Assembly (NCBI RefSeq): GCF_022965805.1
Contig: NC_133109.1
Span: 5,123,869 to 5,187,868, forward strand
Reading direction: 5' to 3'
DNA from: Primulina eburnea
Taxonomy: Eukaryota > Streptophyta > Magnoliopsida > Lamiales > Gesneriaceae
Length of the DNA: 64,000 bases
Both the position numbers and the translations under genes were made by a program. Below, in pieces: positions 34,000-46,445 of the stretch. How positions within the stretch are numbered: position 1 is the stretch's first letter; every line of letters begins with the position of its first letter. A model generated the notes under the pieces. That model searched no databases and was not told where the DNA came from. It saw only the letters and a program-made list of their open reading frames with translations.

Positions 34000-36075
34000 A
34001 ATGACCTCCTTTAACAAAATCTCTGTTTTCAAAAAAAGAATATGACGAACTAAAAATCTGAATTCAGCCACATCCATCAGCTCAAGAAGATGACATGTGG
34101 TATATCATCACGGATGGATCAATGAATATTATGAGAGAAAATACAGTCGTTGTAACAGATGATGCTCCTCAAATGGTAAAGAAACCCAAGATAGAATGCA
34201 CTGTCGAGGACAAAATAAAAAGCAAATCTGGACAACGTTGCAAATGATTTCCTTTATAAGACATAAGATAAATATATGTTGAGTAAAATTAAAACATATT
34301 CAAATGCTAAAGAAATATGAAAAACTAATCCAACTTCGTGAAGAAAATGACCAGACAAAGAAAAACAAGCCGATGGTTACCATTTAGAAATTTGATAATG
34401 TCAAGATGAAGGCCGGAGAAATAATGAACAAATTTTAAAGATTTAGCCGCATAGTAATTAAGCTAGCAGCTCTTGGGAAGGACTACAATAGGGAGGTTGC
34501 ACCTAAAGTGATAAGGGCCTTATCATGAGAGTGAGTCGTCAAGACCACAAACATGAGGAGTCAAAAGATCTGAACAAACTTGAGTTACACGACCTGTTTG
34601 CTGACCTGAAGACCTGTGAATTCGAGCTGGGAACCAGTTATGAAAAAATCAATTTGTTCTACTAGTTACAAAAGACCTTATCACAACAGAAGAATCCCCA
34701 TCAATGTTAGTAGAACTTCTGAGCAATGACGTCGTGTCACTACTTGTCAAAAAGTCTGGGAAATTCATGAGGAATAATCACTCTAACCTTCAAAACTCTT
34801 ATAAAAAGATAATTATAAGAAAGAATCAAACTCTTCTGATCAAGCTTGTTTTAATTGTGGCAAACAAGCAACTTCATTTCCAATTGCACTAGACCAAAGA
34901 TGGATGACAAGAAATCAAATGACAAAAGTATAACCAAAGACGAGAAGAATTCCTTAAGAAGAAAGAGAAATAGAAAGTCTTGATTGCAGAAGAAAGTAAG
35001 AGCAAGTGAGCTGAGATAGACTCAGAAACCACCAACTCAGATGATGACTCTGATGATAGTGATGAAGAATCACTTAAGTGTCTAATGGTTGATGAAGATC
35101 TGGAAGCCAACCTAGATGATGTATTCGATTTCAATTCTTATGAATTCACAGGAGACGATCTTATCAATGCTCTAAATGAGATGGTAATGGATTATAAAAT
35201 ACTTTCGCATATATTTGAGGAAGTCAAAGAAGAAAAAATGTCTGACAAATAAGTCTTATAGCTCAAGCTGTGAATAACTCGATGAACTGGACAACCTTAA
35301 GACAAAAGTTAATATGCTCACGGTTGAAAATGATAATATGCGGTCTGGAATCCAATTAATAATGATTGAAAATCAAATGTTGACTAATTTAGACAGCATT
35401 TGTACAAAGTTTTCTATTTCAGTTGAAAAGATGCATCAAAGTCACAAGCAAGCTGGTGACAAATCAGGCTTAGACTTTATTCATAATGAATGCAAATTTT
35501 CTAAAATAAGTAATCAGTTGTCTAGAGAAAGACAAATATAAAAACATAGGATTTTGACAGATCAAGAACAATATATGAACATTTAGAACCTGAATTTCTC
35601 GTCAGTAAACCTGTCTATCAAAACAACAATGGAACACATATGTAGAACCTGAGAGTTCTAAGTCAGGTGGCTCAAAAACGGACTAAGCAGGAATGAATAT
35701 GATCATCATTCCAAGTCAAGCTGGTCTGGTAAGAGTTATATTAGACAGAATTCTATGAAGGTTAGGAATAACCATTAATACAATTTCAAACAAGTTCAAA
35801 ACATATATATTCTAATTAATAAGAGGGAAAGACCAACAAAACGTTTTGTGAAGCACACACCACACAACACTAACACGATTTCAGCACAATCATAAAACCT
35901 ATTGGAGACACGCATGGAAAATCTGTGAGGATAATTCAAGTATGAGTCCCAAAAGGACTAATATGCTCTGGATCCAAATAGATGTGGGTACCAAAATCAT
36001 TTTTAATATGTGATTACAGGTACAACAGATTGAGCTGTTGAAGAATTCAACCTGGTACCTGGATAGTAGATGTTC
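34000..36075 (+). pseudogene. Copia gag and start of protease, decayed
   Basis: Plus-strand gag in pieces: FSRIVIKLAALGKDYNREVA and a MRSQKI-type segment (34430-34660) match the SIRE-type gag signature. A zinc knuckle CFNCGKQA (about 34850) has lost later cysteines. An acidic DSETTNSDDDSDDSDEE stretch (35020-35075) and a likely coiled coil (35314-35541) follow, as in large Copia gags. Near 36045 the protease begins (TWYLDSRCS) and is cut at its active-site turn by Gypsy element 2. There are many stops and frameshifts. Confidence 0.75.
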
Positions 36076-37202
36076 TGTAGTGACCCGTTCCAGAATCACC
36101 TACTAATCAAGAACTAAGCATGCAACTTAACTTAATTAATAACAATCAGAGATAATAGCAGGAAAAGGTCAACAAATGATAGTTATACAACCCCATCGAA
36201 AATCCATAACAACTCAGAATGAAAAGAAAGTATACGGTACAACCATATCGAATCAAAGAGTACTGAATAAATAACTCCACCGGCTACTCAACGTCCTCCT
36301 CCTCCTCCTGAGCCATCCAACCTGAGGCCTGCCCCGTGGAAATGGGGTGTCCAAGATAAACAAAACCGAGGACGTGAGCGATAAGAACGCCCAGTACAAA
36401 AGCATGAGTATACAAACCTATATGAAATGCACATGCTATGATATGATACCAGGGTAGTCAAGAAACAGGAATCACAAAAGATCTCAAAATGCTCAGTCTA
36501 GAGGCGCCAAGTGGATAGTGCCGCGCGGTCCTACCTCTGGGTCACTGCATCCACTGCAAGAACAGACGTGGACCTAAAATGTCCCGGATCACCGAAGCCC
36601 TCCCGACCCGTCGGCCACTGTGTACTCTCGGTGTCCATGCGTCCACAAGACAAGACAGGGCTGAGCGGCCCCACAAGATATATAGCTTATCTCGAAAGAG
36701 ATACAGCTCAACAGTAAAGGCTATCTCGAAGGAGATACGGCTCAACATGAAATGCAACATGCAGTAATAAACGTGACATAATAGCATGCATCATATGACA
36801 TATATCAATGCACCACATAATCATGCAACACATATAAGAATGTATACTCAACCAGGATATCTCGGATAGTACTTTCGTACCTCTATCACAGCAATCCTAA
36901 TCCACTGGAATAACCAGACAACAGGTCTAGTCCAAGCCTATTCATCAAGTGAAAACCATCACTAAAACTTATCTACCAGACTTAACTAGATAATCCTGAG
37001 ATAATACTGATACAATTCCAAACCTTCGTCCGTCGCTAGCCCACTGATGCCGCTAGCTCCCAACTAGAGCACAGCTCCGCTACAAGACCAGCAGCTCCCC
37101 GCTAGTGCCCGAACCTCGGAAAAAGACTAGAATCTCACAGAAACGCTTGAAATGCTATGGAACTCTCTGAATTGGCGAGTCACAAATGAAGCCTCGTGCC
37201 TC

Positions 37203-37210
37203 TATTTATA
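37203..37210 (-). promoter_or_regulatory. TATA box, Gypsy element 2 3' LTR
   Basis: The minus strand reads TATAAATA within gctataaatagag. It lies about 345 bp into the LTR and immediately downstream of the palindrome array. The equivalent in the 5' LTR is 43362-43369. Confidence 0.8.
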
Positions 37211-37212
37211 GC

Positions 37213-37490
37213 TAATGTTCGGACGATCCGAACCATTTCGGAAGCTCCGATCCGGCACACTTCGGACGGTCCGAACTCTGATCGGACGATCCGATCCTTG
37301 CATGACTTCCACGAGTACAGCCACCTGTCTCGGACGATCCGAACCCCAATCGGATGATCCGAACCTTACCACGTGTCCAGAACCCTTCCACGTGTCCAGC
37401 CACCTGTCTCGGACGGTCCGACACTGGCTCGGACGATCCGAACTCATCGGACGATCCGAACTCATCGGACGATCCGAACTTGTTCGGTCC
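37213..37490 (-). repeat. TCGGACGATCCGA palindrome array, 3' LTR of element 2
   Basis: Ten copies of a 13-16-bp palindrome (consensus ATCGGACGATCCGAAC), mostly paired with about 6 bp between. Twin units begin near 37213, 37259, 37329 and 37409. Two CACGTGTC motifs (37370-37377 and 37389-37396; G-box/ABRE-like) lie between units. Frames across the array encode only repeat peptides. Confidence 0.93.
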
Positions 37491-37555
37491 TTTCGATCCC
37501 ACCGAAAATATAATTAATCCGATAATTAACTCAAATTAGGAATAGGGTTACTACA

Positions 37556-37569
37556 TTCTCCCTCCCTTA
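37556..37569 (-). promoter_or_regulatory. polypurine tract of Gypsy element 2
   Basis: The minus strand reads aagggagggagaa just before the 3' LTR TGTAGTAACC end. Confidence 0.85.
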
Positions 37570-37717
37570 AAAGATTTCGTCCTCGAAATCAAGTTTATAG
37601 GATGAACAAAACTGAAATAACAACATTGTTATTACATCTCAATTGTTGCCAAACACAACTGATAATTGGATTACAACGGAAAACATGCTTACATCCATAG
37701 TATAACTACAGTACAAC

Positions 37718-40700
37718 TCAAAAGAGCTCTGGATGCTCCGAACGCATACGACTCTCTAGCTCCCAAGTGGCTTCTTCAGTGCCTCTACGCTGCCACTGAA
37801 CTAAGACAAGAGGAATGATCTTATTCCGCAACACCTTATCTTTGCGATCGAGAATCCGAACTGGTCGTTCCACGTAAGACAAATCCGATTCAAGTTGAAC
37901 TTCAGATGGATGTAAAATATGTGATTCATCTGCCACATATCGTCGCAAAAGGGATACGTGAAACACGTCATGAATCCCAGACAGATACGGAGGTAATGCT
38001 AACCTGTAAGCCAAATCTCCCACACATTCCAGAATCTCAAAAGGACCAATAAATCTCGGAGATAGCTTACCCTTGAGACCAAATCTCAAAATCCTGCGAA
38101 AAGGCGAAACTCGGAGAAACACTTTCTCACCTGGCTGAAAATAAAGAGGTCGCCGCTTAGTGTTCGCATAACTAGCCTGTCGATCCTGAGCGATCTTAAT
38201 CCGTTTCTTGATTACTGCAACTTTATCAATAGCCTGCTGGACTAACTCCGGTCCCTCAACATGTCGTTCCCCAACTTCGTCCCAGAATAATGGAGTACGA
38301 CAACGTCGCCCATACAACGCCTCAAATGGTGTCATACCAATACTACGATGATAGCTGTTGTTGTACGCGAACTCAATCAAAGGCAATTGATCCTGCCAAG
38401 CGGGTCCGAAATCCATAACACAAGCTCGCAACATATCCTCAAGTGTACGGATAGTCCTCTCTGTTTGACCGTCGGTCTCTGGATGATAAGCCGTACTCAA
38501 ACTTAGTGAAGTGCCCAATGCTGACTGGAAACTACCCCAAAATCGTGAGGTAAAACGAGGATCCCTGTCACTAACAATACTGACTGGCACTCCATGCAAA
38601 CGTACAATCTCTTGAATGTACAAGCGAGCCATCCGATCGAAAGTGAAGTCACGGTTATAAGGCAGAAAATGAGCAGACTTGGTGAGTCGATCCACCACTA
38701 CCCAAATAGCATCACTATTCCTCGAAGACAATGGCAAGTGAGTAATGAAATCCATCGTGATATGCTCCCACTTCCATTCAGGAATAGGTAAGTTCAACAA
38801 TAATCCTCCCGGTCGACGGTGCTCTGCCTTAACCTGCTGACAAACAAGACACTTGGAAACAAACTGATAAACACTGCGCTTCATCCCTTTCCACCAAAAT
38901 CGTGTCCTCAAGTCTTTATACATCTTATTGCTTCCTGGATGGACACTCAACTTGCTTCGATGAGCCTGAGACAAGATCTTTTCCCTCAAATTATCATCCT
39001 CTGGTACTACAACCCGATTAGACAAACATAGAAGACCATTAGACTGATAATGGAAACCGCTATCTCCACCCGCTAACCGAGCTAATCTCTGAGTCTTCAG
39101 ATCAGACATCTGAGCATCTCGAATCCGAGCGAACAAAGCTGGCTCAGATAAAATGGTAGCAACACGAATGCTCTCCATACCTTTCCGATGTTTGAAGTTA
39201 AATCCCAACGAACAACAATCCTGAATAGTACTAATCATAGCACTGGTCTGAAGTGCAGAGGCTCTCACCTTACGACTAAGAGCATCGGCTGTGAGATTCG
39301 CAGAGCCTGGATGGTACTTGATCTCGCAGTCATAATCTTTCAGTAGATCCATCCAACGACGTTGTCTCATGTTCAACTCAGCCTGAGTGAACAGATACTT
39401 CAGACTCTTGTGATCAGTAAAGATTTCAAACTTAACCCCGTACAAGTAATGACGCCAGATCTTCAGTGCGAACACTATAGCTGCCAACTCTAGATCATGA
39501 ATAGGGTACTTTTCCTCGTGAGATTTCAGCTGCCTGGAAGCGTAAGCGATCACATGACCATTCTGTGTCAACACACACCCTAAGCCTTGGAAAGAGGCAT
39601 CGGTGTAAACACTGAAACCATCAGATCCTGACGGTAACGCCAAAACAGGTGCAGAAGTCAGAAGTCGACGAAGCTCTCTGAAACTATCTTCGCACTCAGA
39701 TGACCACTCAAATGGAACATCCTTCCGAGTAAGTTGCGTCAAAGGTCTAGCTACCTGGGAGAAATTCACGATGAAGCGACGATAATACCCGGCCAGACCT
39801 AGAAAACTACGGATCTCGGCCACCGTCGTAGGACGTGACCAATTCAGCACTGCTTCAATCTTGCTGGGATCCACAGAAATTCCTTCCTTGGAAATCACAT
39901 GACCAAGGAATACTACACGATCAATCCAGAACTCGCACTTACTCAGCTTAGCATACAATTGCTTCTCGCGAAGAATCTGCAACACAATCCTCAAGTGCTG
40001 GACATGCTCCTCCACACTGTGAGAATAAATCAAGATATCGTCGATGAAAACCACAACGAACTGATCTAGAAAATCACGAAAGACTCGGTTCATCAGATCC
40101 ATGAACACCGCTGGCGCATTCGTCAATCCGAATGGCATAACTAGAAACTCGTAATGCCCGTAACGAGTACGAAATGCAGTCTTGGAAATATCATCATCTC
40201 TGACTCTCATCTGATGATAACCCGATCGCAAGTCAATCTTGGAGTAAACAGAGGTACCCTGAAGCTGATCGAACAAGTCATCGATACGAGGTAATGGATA
40301 CTTGTTTTTGATCGTCACACGATTCAGCTGGCGATAATCAATACACAATCGCATTGATCCATCCTTCTTCTTGACAAACAAAACTGGAGCTCCCCAAGGT
40401 GAAACACTCGGGCGAATATAACCTTTATCAAGAAGATCCTGTAATTGCTGCTTCAATTCTCTCATCTCTGACGGAGCAAGACGATAGGGGGCACGAGAAA
40501 TCGGTGCAGTCCCTGGCATTAACTCAATGCCAAATTCCACCTCTCTAACCGGAGGAAAACCAGGAATCTCATCTGGAAAAACATCAGGAAATTCACAAAC
40601 CACTGGAATATCCTCTACACCAACACTACCTGTGGATGTATCAATCGCATAGATGAGGTAGCCTTCCCCGCCCGCCTCTAAAGCACGACAGGCTTTCAGA

Positions 40701-42136
40701 GCAGATACCACTGGCATCGGAGGTCGCGCTCCCTCACCATAGAAAAACCAACTAGAGCTCTCAGTCGTACGGAACTGAACAAGCTTCTGATAACAATCCA
40801 CAGTAGCTCGGTAGGTAGTCAAAATGTCTATACCCAAAATACAATCAAAGTCTTCCATCTCCAGAATCATAAGATTCGCAGTCAATTCATTACCCTCAAA
40901 ATCTAAGGGACAACCCATCACTAGACGCTTGGCTAAAACCGAATGACCCATCGGGGTAGAAACAGAAAGAATAACGTCTAGAGAAACATACGGTAACTTA
41001 TGACGCTTAACAAATCGTGCAGAAATGAATGAATGAGATGCTCCGGTATCTATAAGAACAAAAGCAGGAATACCGCATAAACAAAAAGTACCTGCTATGA
41101 CTCTCTCGGTCTCATCTGCAGCCTGATCCTGGTTCAGCGCAAACACCTGACCTTGGGCACGAGGTCGAAGATTCGAACTACCCACTGCCTGACCCTGCCT
41201 CCTCTGCTGAACAGTCGTCTGAGATCCAGAACTGGATCCTGCTCCACCTCGCAACTGAGGACAATTCTTCTTAATATGCCCCATCTCTCCACACTGATAA
41301 CATGCTCCTGCGGCTGCTCGGCATTGCTCCGATGGATGGTTCTTCCCACAATGCGCACAAGATTCCTTCTTCTTACCAAAACGGAAAACACCGCTAGATC
41401 GAGATCCAGATCCAGAAGAAGACGAACCAGATTTCTTGAACGACTGAGATCGAGGCCTCAAAGTACTCGGAGGTCTAGAAGAAAGAATAGCCCTACCACG
41501 CTGGAGACTGATCTCTGCCTGGCGACACCGGTTCACTAACCCATCATAAGAAGTAGGATTATCACAGACAGTGACTCGGTCAAAGATCTCCTGGTTAAGA
41601 CCCTGGAGAAAATGGTCATACTTGGCCTCATAACTGCCACTGATATGAGGAGCGAAGGGTAACAACTCGAAGAATTTCTGCTGATACTCATCAACAGACA
41701 TACTCCCCTGCTTAAGATTCAGGAGCTCAATCGTCTTTGCCTGGCGAAGGGCTGGAGGAAAATACAGCTGCATGAAAGCTGCACGGAAATCGGCCCAAGT
41801 CACCCTACCCTGGGACTGGAGTATCGGCGCAGAAGTCGATCGCCACCACTTGCGCGCACGGCCCTCGAGAAGAAAGCTAAGGGTCTCTATCTTCTGCTCC
41901 TCGGTGCACTGAAATGCATGGAAACAACTCTCCATGCGCTCTAACCAGTCCTCAGCATCATCGGGAGTCTCTCCACCGACTAGAGGCTTAGGCCCCATCT
42001 GAATAAAACGATGCAACTCAAAACGCCTAGGCCCATCCCGACGATGACGATGCTCACGATGACGCCTATGATCATCCTGGTCGCCCCAACGACCTACACT
42101 CCCCTGACTACTCTCATCACCAAAGTGGTCAGCCAT
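37718..42136 (-). CDS. Gypsy element 2 gag-pol polyprotein, full length
   Basis: A single 1472-residue frame. Gag is about 1-250 (RARKWWRS at 93-100, [11 protein letters not shown] at 141-151). Zinc knuckles are [13 protein letters not shown] (260-272) and [14 protein letters not shown] (279-292). The aspartic protease has [11 protein letters not shown] (Asp363). RT is about 560-760, with [10 protein letters not shown] (Asp635) and FIDDILIYS (Asp699/Asp700). RNase H has YTDAS (Asp846), Asp908 and Asp951. The integrase has a zinc region around 1059-1100 and a DDE core of Asp1129, Asp1190 and Glu1226. The C-terminal chromodomain-like segment is 1422-1472 ([24 protein letters not shown]). Every expected catalytic residue is present and there are no stops. 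The start Met is 84 bp from the PBS. The product makes virus-like particles and copies and integrates the element. The Tekay/Del assignment rests on the single frame, domain order and chromodomain. Confidence 0.96.
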   Translation of the reverse strand: MADHFGDESSQGSVGRWGDQDDHRRHREHRHRRDGPRRFELHRFIQMGPKPLVGGETPDDAEDWLERMESCFHAFQCTEEQKIETLSFLLEGRARKWWRSTSAPILQSQGRVTWADFRAAFMQLYFPPALRQAKTIELLNLKQGSMSVDEYQQKFFELLPFAPHISGSYEAKYDHFLQGLNQEIFDRVTVCDNPTSYDGLVNRCRQAEISLQRGRAILSSRPPSTLRPRSQSFKKSGSSSSGSGSRSSGVFRFGKKKESCAHCGKNHPSEQCRAAAGACYQCGEMGHIKKNCPQLRGGAGSSSGSQTTVQQRRQGQAVGSSNLRPRAQGQVFALNQDQAADETERVIAGTFCLCGIPAFVLIDTGASHSFISARFVKRHKLPYVSLDVILSVSTPMGHSVLAKRLVMGCPLDFEGNELTANLMILEMEDFDCILGIDILTTYRATVDCYQKLVQFRTTESSSWFFYGEGARPPMPVVSALKACRALEAGGEGYLIYAIDTSTGSVGVEDIPVVCEFPDVFPDEIPGFPPVREVEFGIELMPGTAPISRAPYRLAPSEMRELKQQLQDLLDKGYIRPSVSPWGAPVLFVKKKDGSMRLCIDYRQLNRVTIKNKYPLPRIDDLFDQLQGTSVYSKIDLRSGYHQMRVRDDDISKTAFRTRYGHYEFLVMPFGLTNAPAVFMDLMNRVFRDFLDQFVVVFIDDILIYSHSVEEHVQHLRIVLQILREKQLYAKLSKCEFWIDRVVFLGHVISKEGISVDPSKIEAVLNWSRPTTVAEIRSFLGLAGYYRRFIVNFSQVARPLTQLTRKDVPFEWSSECEDSFRELRRLLTSAPVLALPSGSDGFSVYTDASFQGLGCVLTQNGHVIAYASRQLKSHEEKYPIHDLELAAIVFALKIWRHYLYGVKFEIFTDHKSLKYLFTQAELNMRQRRWMDLLKDYDCEIKYHPGSANLTADALSRKVRASALQTSAMISTIQDCCSLGFNFKHRKGMESIRVATILSEPALFARIRDAQMSDLKTQRLARLAGGDSGFHYQSNGLLCLSNRVVVPEDDNLREKILSQAHRSKLSVHPGSNKMYKDLRTRFWWKGMKRSVYQFVSKCLVCQQVKAEHRRPGGLLLNLPIPEWKWEHITMDFITHLPLSSRNSDAIWVVVDRLTKSAHFLPYNRDFTFDRMARLYIQEIVRLHGVPVSIVSDRDPRFTSRFWGSFQSALGTSLSLSTAYHPETDGQTERTIRTLEDMLRACVMDFGPAWQDQLPLIEFAYNNSYHRSIGMTPFEALYGRRCRTPLFWDEVGERHVEGPELVQQAIDKVAVIKKRIKIAQDRQASYANTKRRPLYFQPGEKVFLRVSPFRRILRFGLKGKLSPRFIGPFEILECVGDLAYRLALPPYLSGIHDVFHVSLLRRYVADESHILHPSEVQLESDLSYVERPVRILDRKDKVLRNKIIPLVLVQWQRRGTEEATWELESRMRSEHPELF

Positions 42137-42219
42137 CGCTACAAGATAGAATGGGGAAAAATGGTAAAATGGTCAACGAAAATCCCAAAACAGAATCTAT
42201 ATCCCAAAATCGTAAGCAT

Positions 42220-42231
42220 GCTCTGATACCA
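42220..42231 (-). promoter_or_regulatory. primer-binding site, Gypsy element 2 (tRNA-iMet)
   Basis: The minus strand reads TGGTATCAGAGC, four bases (42232-42235) from the 5' LTR. Confidence 0.93.
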
Positions 42232-42235
42232 TAAA

Positions 42236-43714
42236 TGTAGTGACCCGTTCCATAATCACCTACTAATCAAGAACTAAGCATGCAACTTAACTTAATTAAT
42301 AACAATCAGAGATAATAGCGGAAAAGGTCAACAAATGATAGTTATACAACCCCATCGAAAATCCATAACAACTCAGAATGAAAAGAAAGTATACGGTACA
42401 ACCATATCGAATCAAAGAGTACTGAATAAATAACTCCACCGGCTACTCAACGTCCTCCTCCTCCTCCTGAGCCATCCAACCTGAGGCCTGCCCCGTGGAA
42501 ATGGGGTGTCCAAGATAAACAAAACCGAGGACGTGAGCGATAAGAACGCCCAGTACAAAAGCATGAGTATACAAACCTATATGAAATGCACATGCTATGA
42601 TATGATACCAGGGTAGTCAAGAAACAGGAATCACAAAAGATCTCAAAATGCTCAGTCTAGAGGCGCCAAGTGGATAGTGCCGCGCGGTCCTACCTCTGGG
42701 TCACTGCATCCACTGCAAGAACAGACGTGGACCTAAAATGTCCCGGATCACCGAAGCCCTCCCGACCCGTCGGCCACTGTGTACTCTCGGTGTCCATGCG
42801 TCCACAAGACAAGACAGGGCTGAGCGGCCCCACAAGATATATAGCTTATCTCGAAAGAGATACAGCTCAACAGTAAAGGCTATCTCGAAGGAGATACGGC
42901 TCAACATGAAATGCAACATGCAGTAATAAACGTGACATAATAGCATGCATCATATGACATATATCAATGCACCACATAATCATGCAACACATATAAGAAT
43001 GTATACTCAACCAGGATATCTCGGATAGTACTTTCGTACCTCTATCACAGCAATCCTAATCCACTGGAATAACCAGACAACAGGTCTAGTCCAAGCCTAT
43101 TCATCAAGTGAAAACCATCACTAAAACTTATCTACCAGACTTAACTAGATAATCCTGAGATAATACTGATACAATTCCAAACCTTCGTCCGTCGCTAGCC
43201 CACTGATGCCGCTAGCTCCCAACTAGAGCACAGCTCCGCTACAAGACCAGCAGCTCCCCGCTAGTGCCCGAACCTCGGAAAAAGACTAGAATCTCACAGA
43301 AACGCTTGAAATGCTATGGAACTCTCTGAATTGGCGAGTCACAAATGAAGCCTCGCGCCTCTATTTATAGCTAATGTTCGGACGATCCGAACCATTTCGG
43401 AAGCTCCGATCCGGCACACTTCGGACGGTCCGAACTCTGATCGGACGATCCGATCCTTGCATGACTTCCACGAGTACAGCCACCTGTCTCGGACGATCCG
43501 AACCCCAATCGGATGATCCGAACCTTACCACGTGTCCAGAACCCTTCCACGTGTCCAGCCACCTGTCTCGGACGGTCCGACACTGGCTCGGACGATCCGA
43601 ACTCATCGGACGATCCGAACTCATCGGACGATCCGAACTTGTTCGGTCCTTCCGATCCCACCGAAAATATAATTAATCCGATAATTAACTCAAATTAGGA
43701 ATCGGGTTACTACA
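42236..43714 (-). repeat. 5' LTR of Gypsy element 2 (1479 bp)
   Basis: Near-identical partner of 36076-37555. The palindrome array is at 43372-43649, the TATA box at 43362-43369 and the CACGTGTC motifs at 43529-43536 and 43548-43555. Differences noticed: t/g near 42251, a 1-bp deletion near 42320, and three substitutions near 43356, 43652 and 43703. Confidence 0.96.
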
Positions 43715-43734
43715 TGTTCAAGACATATGACATG

Positions 43735-44128
43735 TGTTGGGTGCAATAATTGTCCCTGCTTGGTAGAGCGATCGAACCGTGGTGCTTGAGCTGCTGTGTG
43801 GTTTAAAAGATTTGAGTTACACCATTACTACTAGCTATAGCTTTTGGTAAAGCGGCAAGCGCTCGGTCCTACAATTGGTATCAGCTTTTGGTAAAGCAGT
43901 AAGCACTCGGTCCTACAATTGGTATCAGAGCCAATGTTACGGGTTCGATTCCCATTGATCGCAAGGAGTGCAATTATTGGGAGGGAGATTGTTGGGTACA
44001 ATAATTGTCCTTGTTTGGTAGAACGATCGAACTATGGTGCTTGAGCTGCTGTGCGATTTAAAAGATTTGAGTTACACCATTACTACTATCTATAGCTTTT
44101 GGTAAACCGATAAGCACTCGGTCTTACA
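43735..44128 (+). mobile_element. TRIM element, family 2, copy A (394 bp)
   Basis: Terminal repeats 43735-43917 and 43990-44128 both start TGTTGGGT and end cttaca or cctaca. The exact TSD acatg is at 43730-43734 and 44129-44133. The PBS tggtatcagagcc starts at 43920 and a purine tract ggagggagat precedes the second repeat. The left repeat is 183 bp rather than 139, owing to a 44-bp tandem duplication that spans the LTR end and the start of the PBS. No coding capacity, so it must be moved in trans. Confidence 0.93.
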
Positions 44129-46445
44129 ACATGAAATGTCTCAGAAATCATTAACTATCAAAGTTCAAGAATCACTTTTGGAGATGAATCCAAAGTTAAA
44201 ATTGTGGATAATGATAAGATTATCCATGGTAATATTGTCATAAATGATATATTATAAGTTGAAAATTTATGTTATAATTTAATCCGCATAAATCAATTAT
44301 GTGATAATGGATAAACAGTAGAACTCCACAAGCACACATACACTGTCAAGACTTCAAAAGATAAAATTGCAATGATAGGTAACTGAACTGATAATACTTA
44401 TAAAATAAACTAGTATGTGAACAATCATCTGATCATACATGCTTTACAGCTGTTAATTTTGATAAAAACTGGTTGTGACATAAAAAATTAAATCATCTGA
44501 AATTTAAAATTATCTCTAATATGAATAATAAGAGCTCGGTAACCGGTATGCCCAAGATTGATTTTTCAAACAATAAGGTGTACCGCCTCAGCCCGATGAA
44601 TATGGGAAAGCAAGCCAAATCAAATTTTAAAAACAAAGGTTGTACCGCCTCAGCGATGTTTGGAACTTCTTTATATGGACCTACTTGGCCCTATATAAGT
44701 AATGAGTTTAAGGGAAATGACGTACACTCTGGTGATAATTGATGATTTTTTTAAGATTCACACTGGCTATTTTTTTAGGATCAAAATATCATACGAGTTT
44801 GCAATGATAAAGTTATTAAATCATCTAAAAAATTAGAAAACCCTAGTGGTGGATAGGATAAAAAGTGATTAAGGAATTGAGTTTTCCAACAAGCTGCTTA
44901 CAACTCACTTGGAAGCCAATAGAATCAAACACGAGTTCTCTGCTGCAAGATCACCTCAACAGAACGATGTTACTGAGAGACATAATAGAACGCTCAAGGA
45001 ATCAGCCAGAACCATGCAATTAGACTTTAGAATTTCTCAGCACTTTTGGGTTGAAACTGTTAATACTGCTTGTTATATTTTCTAAAATATCGATGATCAA
45101 CAAATGCATGGAAAGACACCCTATCAAATCTGGAATAAAAACAAACTAGAAATCTCATACTTCGGGGTATTTGGGTGTAAGTGTTTATTCATAACAATAA
45201 TAAAAAGCATTTAACTGCCTTCGATGCAAAATCAGATGCTGAAAGACACCCTATCAGATCTGGAATAAAAATAAACTAGAAATCTCATACTTCAGGGTAT
45301 TTGGGTTTAAGTATTTTATTCATAACAATAATAAAAATCATTTAACTTCCTTCTATGCAAAATCAGATGCTGGAATATTATTAGGATATTCATCTGTTAG
45401 CAGAACATATTATGTTTTTAATACTAGAACTCTATCGGTTGAAGAACCAGTTCATATAATATTTGATGAATTATCAGTTATCCCAAATATACCCAACACC
45501 CACTTAAATGATCTTTCCAATATAATAGAAAATATCACTCTTCAATCTGACAATGATGATGAGATTCAGATCAGACGAACATATGACTTTCAGTATGAGC
45601 ATGATATTTCTACGATTCATGCTGATGGAGACCCAAATAAAAATTTGGAGATCAAGCCGATGAGCAAAGAAATCACAATACAACAGAAGAAATAAAGTTT
45701 GGCATTTGGTTCTCAAACCATCAGAAAAATCTGTTACAGGAACAAGATGAATTTTTAGAAATAAACTTGATGAAAATGTCACTGTGATCAGAAATAAAGC
45801 AATACTATTAGCACAAAGATATACACAAAAAGAAGGAATATATTTCGACGAATCATTTGCACCAGTAGCTAGATTAGAAGTCAAATTATATTTCTGCTAA
45901 ACGTTCATTGAAATTTCTTAAGGTGACTAAAAAGTTGGACTCTGCTACCCAAAATATTCCAATTCCAATTTTATTGTTTACTCTGATGTAGATTATGGAC
46001 GTTGTAAAATAGATAGGAAAAGCACAAGTGGGACTTGTCAATTCTTCTCTTGGTTCAACAAAAAGCAACTTCAATTGCTACTTCAACAGCTGAAGCATAA
46101 TATCCTGCTGCCGGAAGATGTTGTGCTCAACTGCTGAGGATACAAAAACTCAAAGATTATGATGTTCAAGATTTTGAGTCCCTTATCATCTGTGACAATA
46201 CAAGTGCTATAGCAATTACATATAATCCAATGCTACATTCAAGAACCAAGCATATTGACATTAGACAACATTTCGTACGAGATCGTGTCATGAAGAAGGA
46301 CGCCAGATTGGAACATGTCTCAACAGATCAACAAGTTGCAGACAATTTCACCAAGCCATTACCCAAAATTAAGTTTTCTTATTTTAGAAATCTTATGACT
46401 GGTAGATTTAAATTGATAGTGGATGATCTTAGGGGAAACTTTTAA
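44129..46445 (+). pseudogene. Copia pol: protease end, integrase, RT remnant, RNase H
   Basis: The Copia polyprotein resumes after the inserts. The protease/linker continues to about 44.4 kb (DNDKIIHGNIVINDIL, VENLCYNLIRINQLCDNG). The integrase core is at 44900-45080, with HEFSAARSPQQNDVTERHNRTLKESARTMQ. A 130-bp tandem duplication follows (45111-45371). RT shows only its start ([30 protein letters not shown], about 45790-45880), then jumps to RNase H near 45900, so the catalytic RT palm is deleted. RNase H and the pol tail are readable: TSGTCQFF, LHSRTKHIDIRQHFVRD, DQQVADNFTKPLPKIKF, ending at 46445. There are numerous stops. Non-functional. Confidence 0.85.
45111..45371 (+). repeat. 130-bp tandem duplication in Copia integrase
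   Basis: Two units, 45111-45240 and 45241-45371, each begin gaaagacaccctatca and end aaatcagatgct. They differ at several positions, so the duplication is not recent. Confidence 0.88.

Larger units (their letters stand above)
36076..37555 (-). repeat. 3' LTR of Gypsy element 2 (1480 bp)
   Basis: On the plus strand it runs TGTAGTGACCCG to GGGTTACTACA. It includes the ten-palindrome array (37213-37490), a TATA box (37203-37210), and two hairpins tatctcgaaagagata and tatctcgaaggagata (about 36688-36737) downstream of the likely start of transcription. Confidence 0.96.
36076..43714 (-). mobile_element. Gypsy element 2 (Tekay/Del-type), intact and very young
   Basis: 7639 bp, minus orientation, with an exact 5-bp TSD tgttc at 36071-36075 and 43715-43719. 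5' LTR 42236-43714, PBS 42220-42231, one 1472-codon gag-pol frame 42136-37718, polypurine tract 37569-37556, 3' LTR 36076-37555. I count four substitutions and one 1-bp indel between LTRs over about 1480 bp. At the commonly used plant LTR rate of 1.3e-8 per site per year that is about 0.1 million years. All parts needed for autonomous movement appear present. It is inserted in the protease of the SIRE-like Copia. Confidence 0.97.

Noticed and set aside
37202..37539. Frames of 61-100 codons over the TCGGACGATCCGA array (also 43361-43698)
   Set aside because: All frames on both strands translate to repetitive SDRP/FGSSD peptides. They reflect the array only.
43735..44128. Cassandra identity for the TRIM family 2 copies
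   Set aside because: No 5S-like box A/C sequence is visible in their LTRs. They differ completely from 50722-51067.
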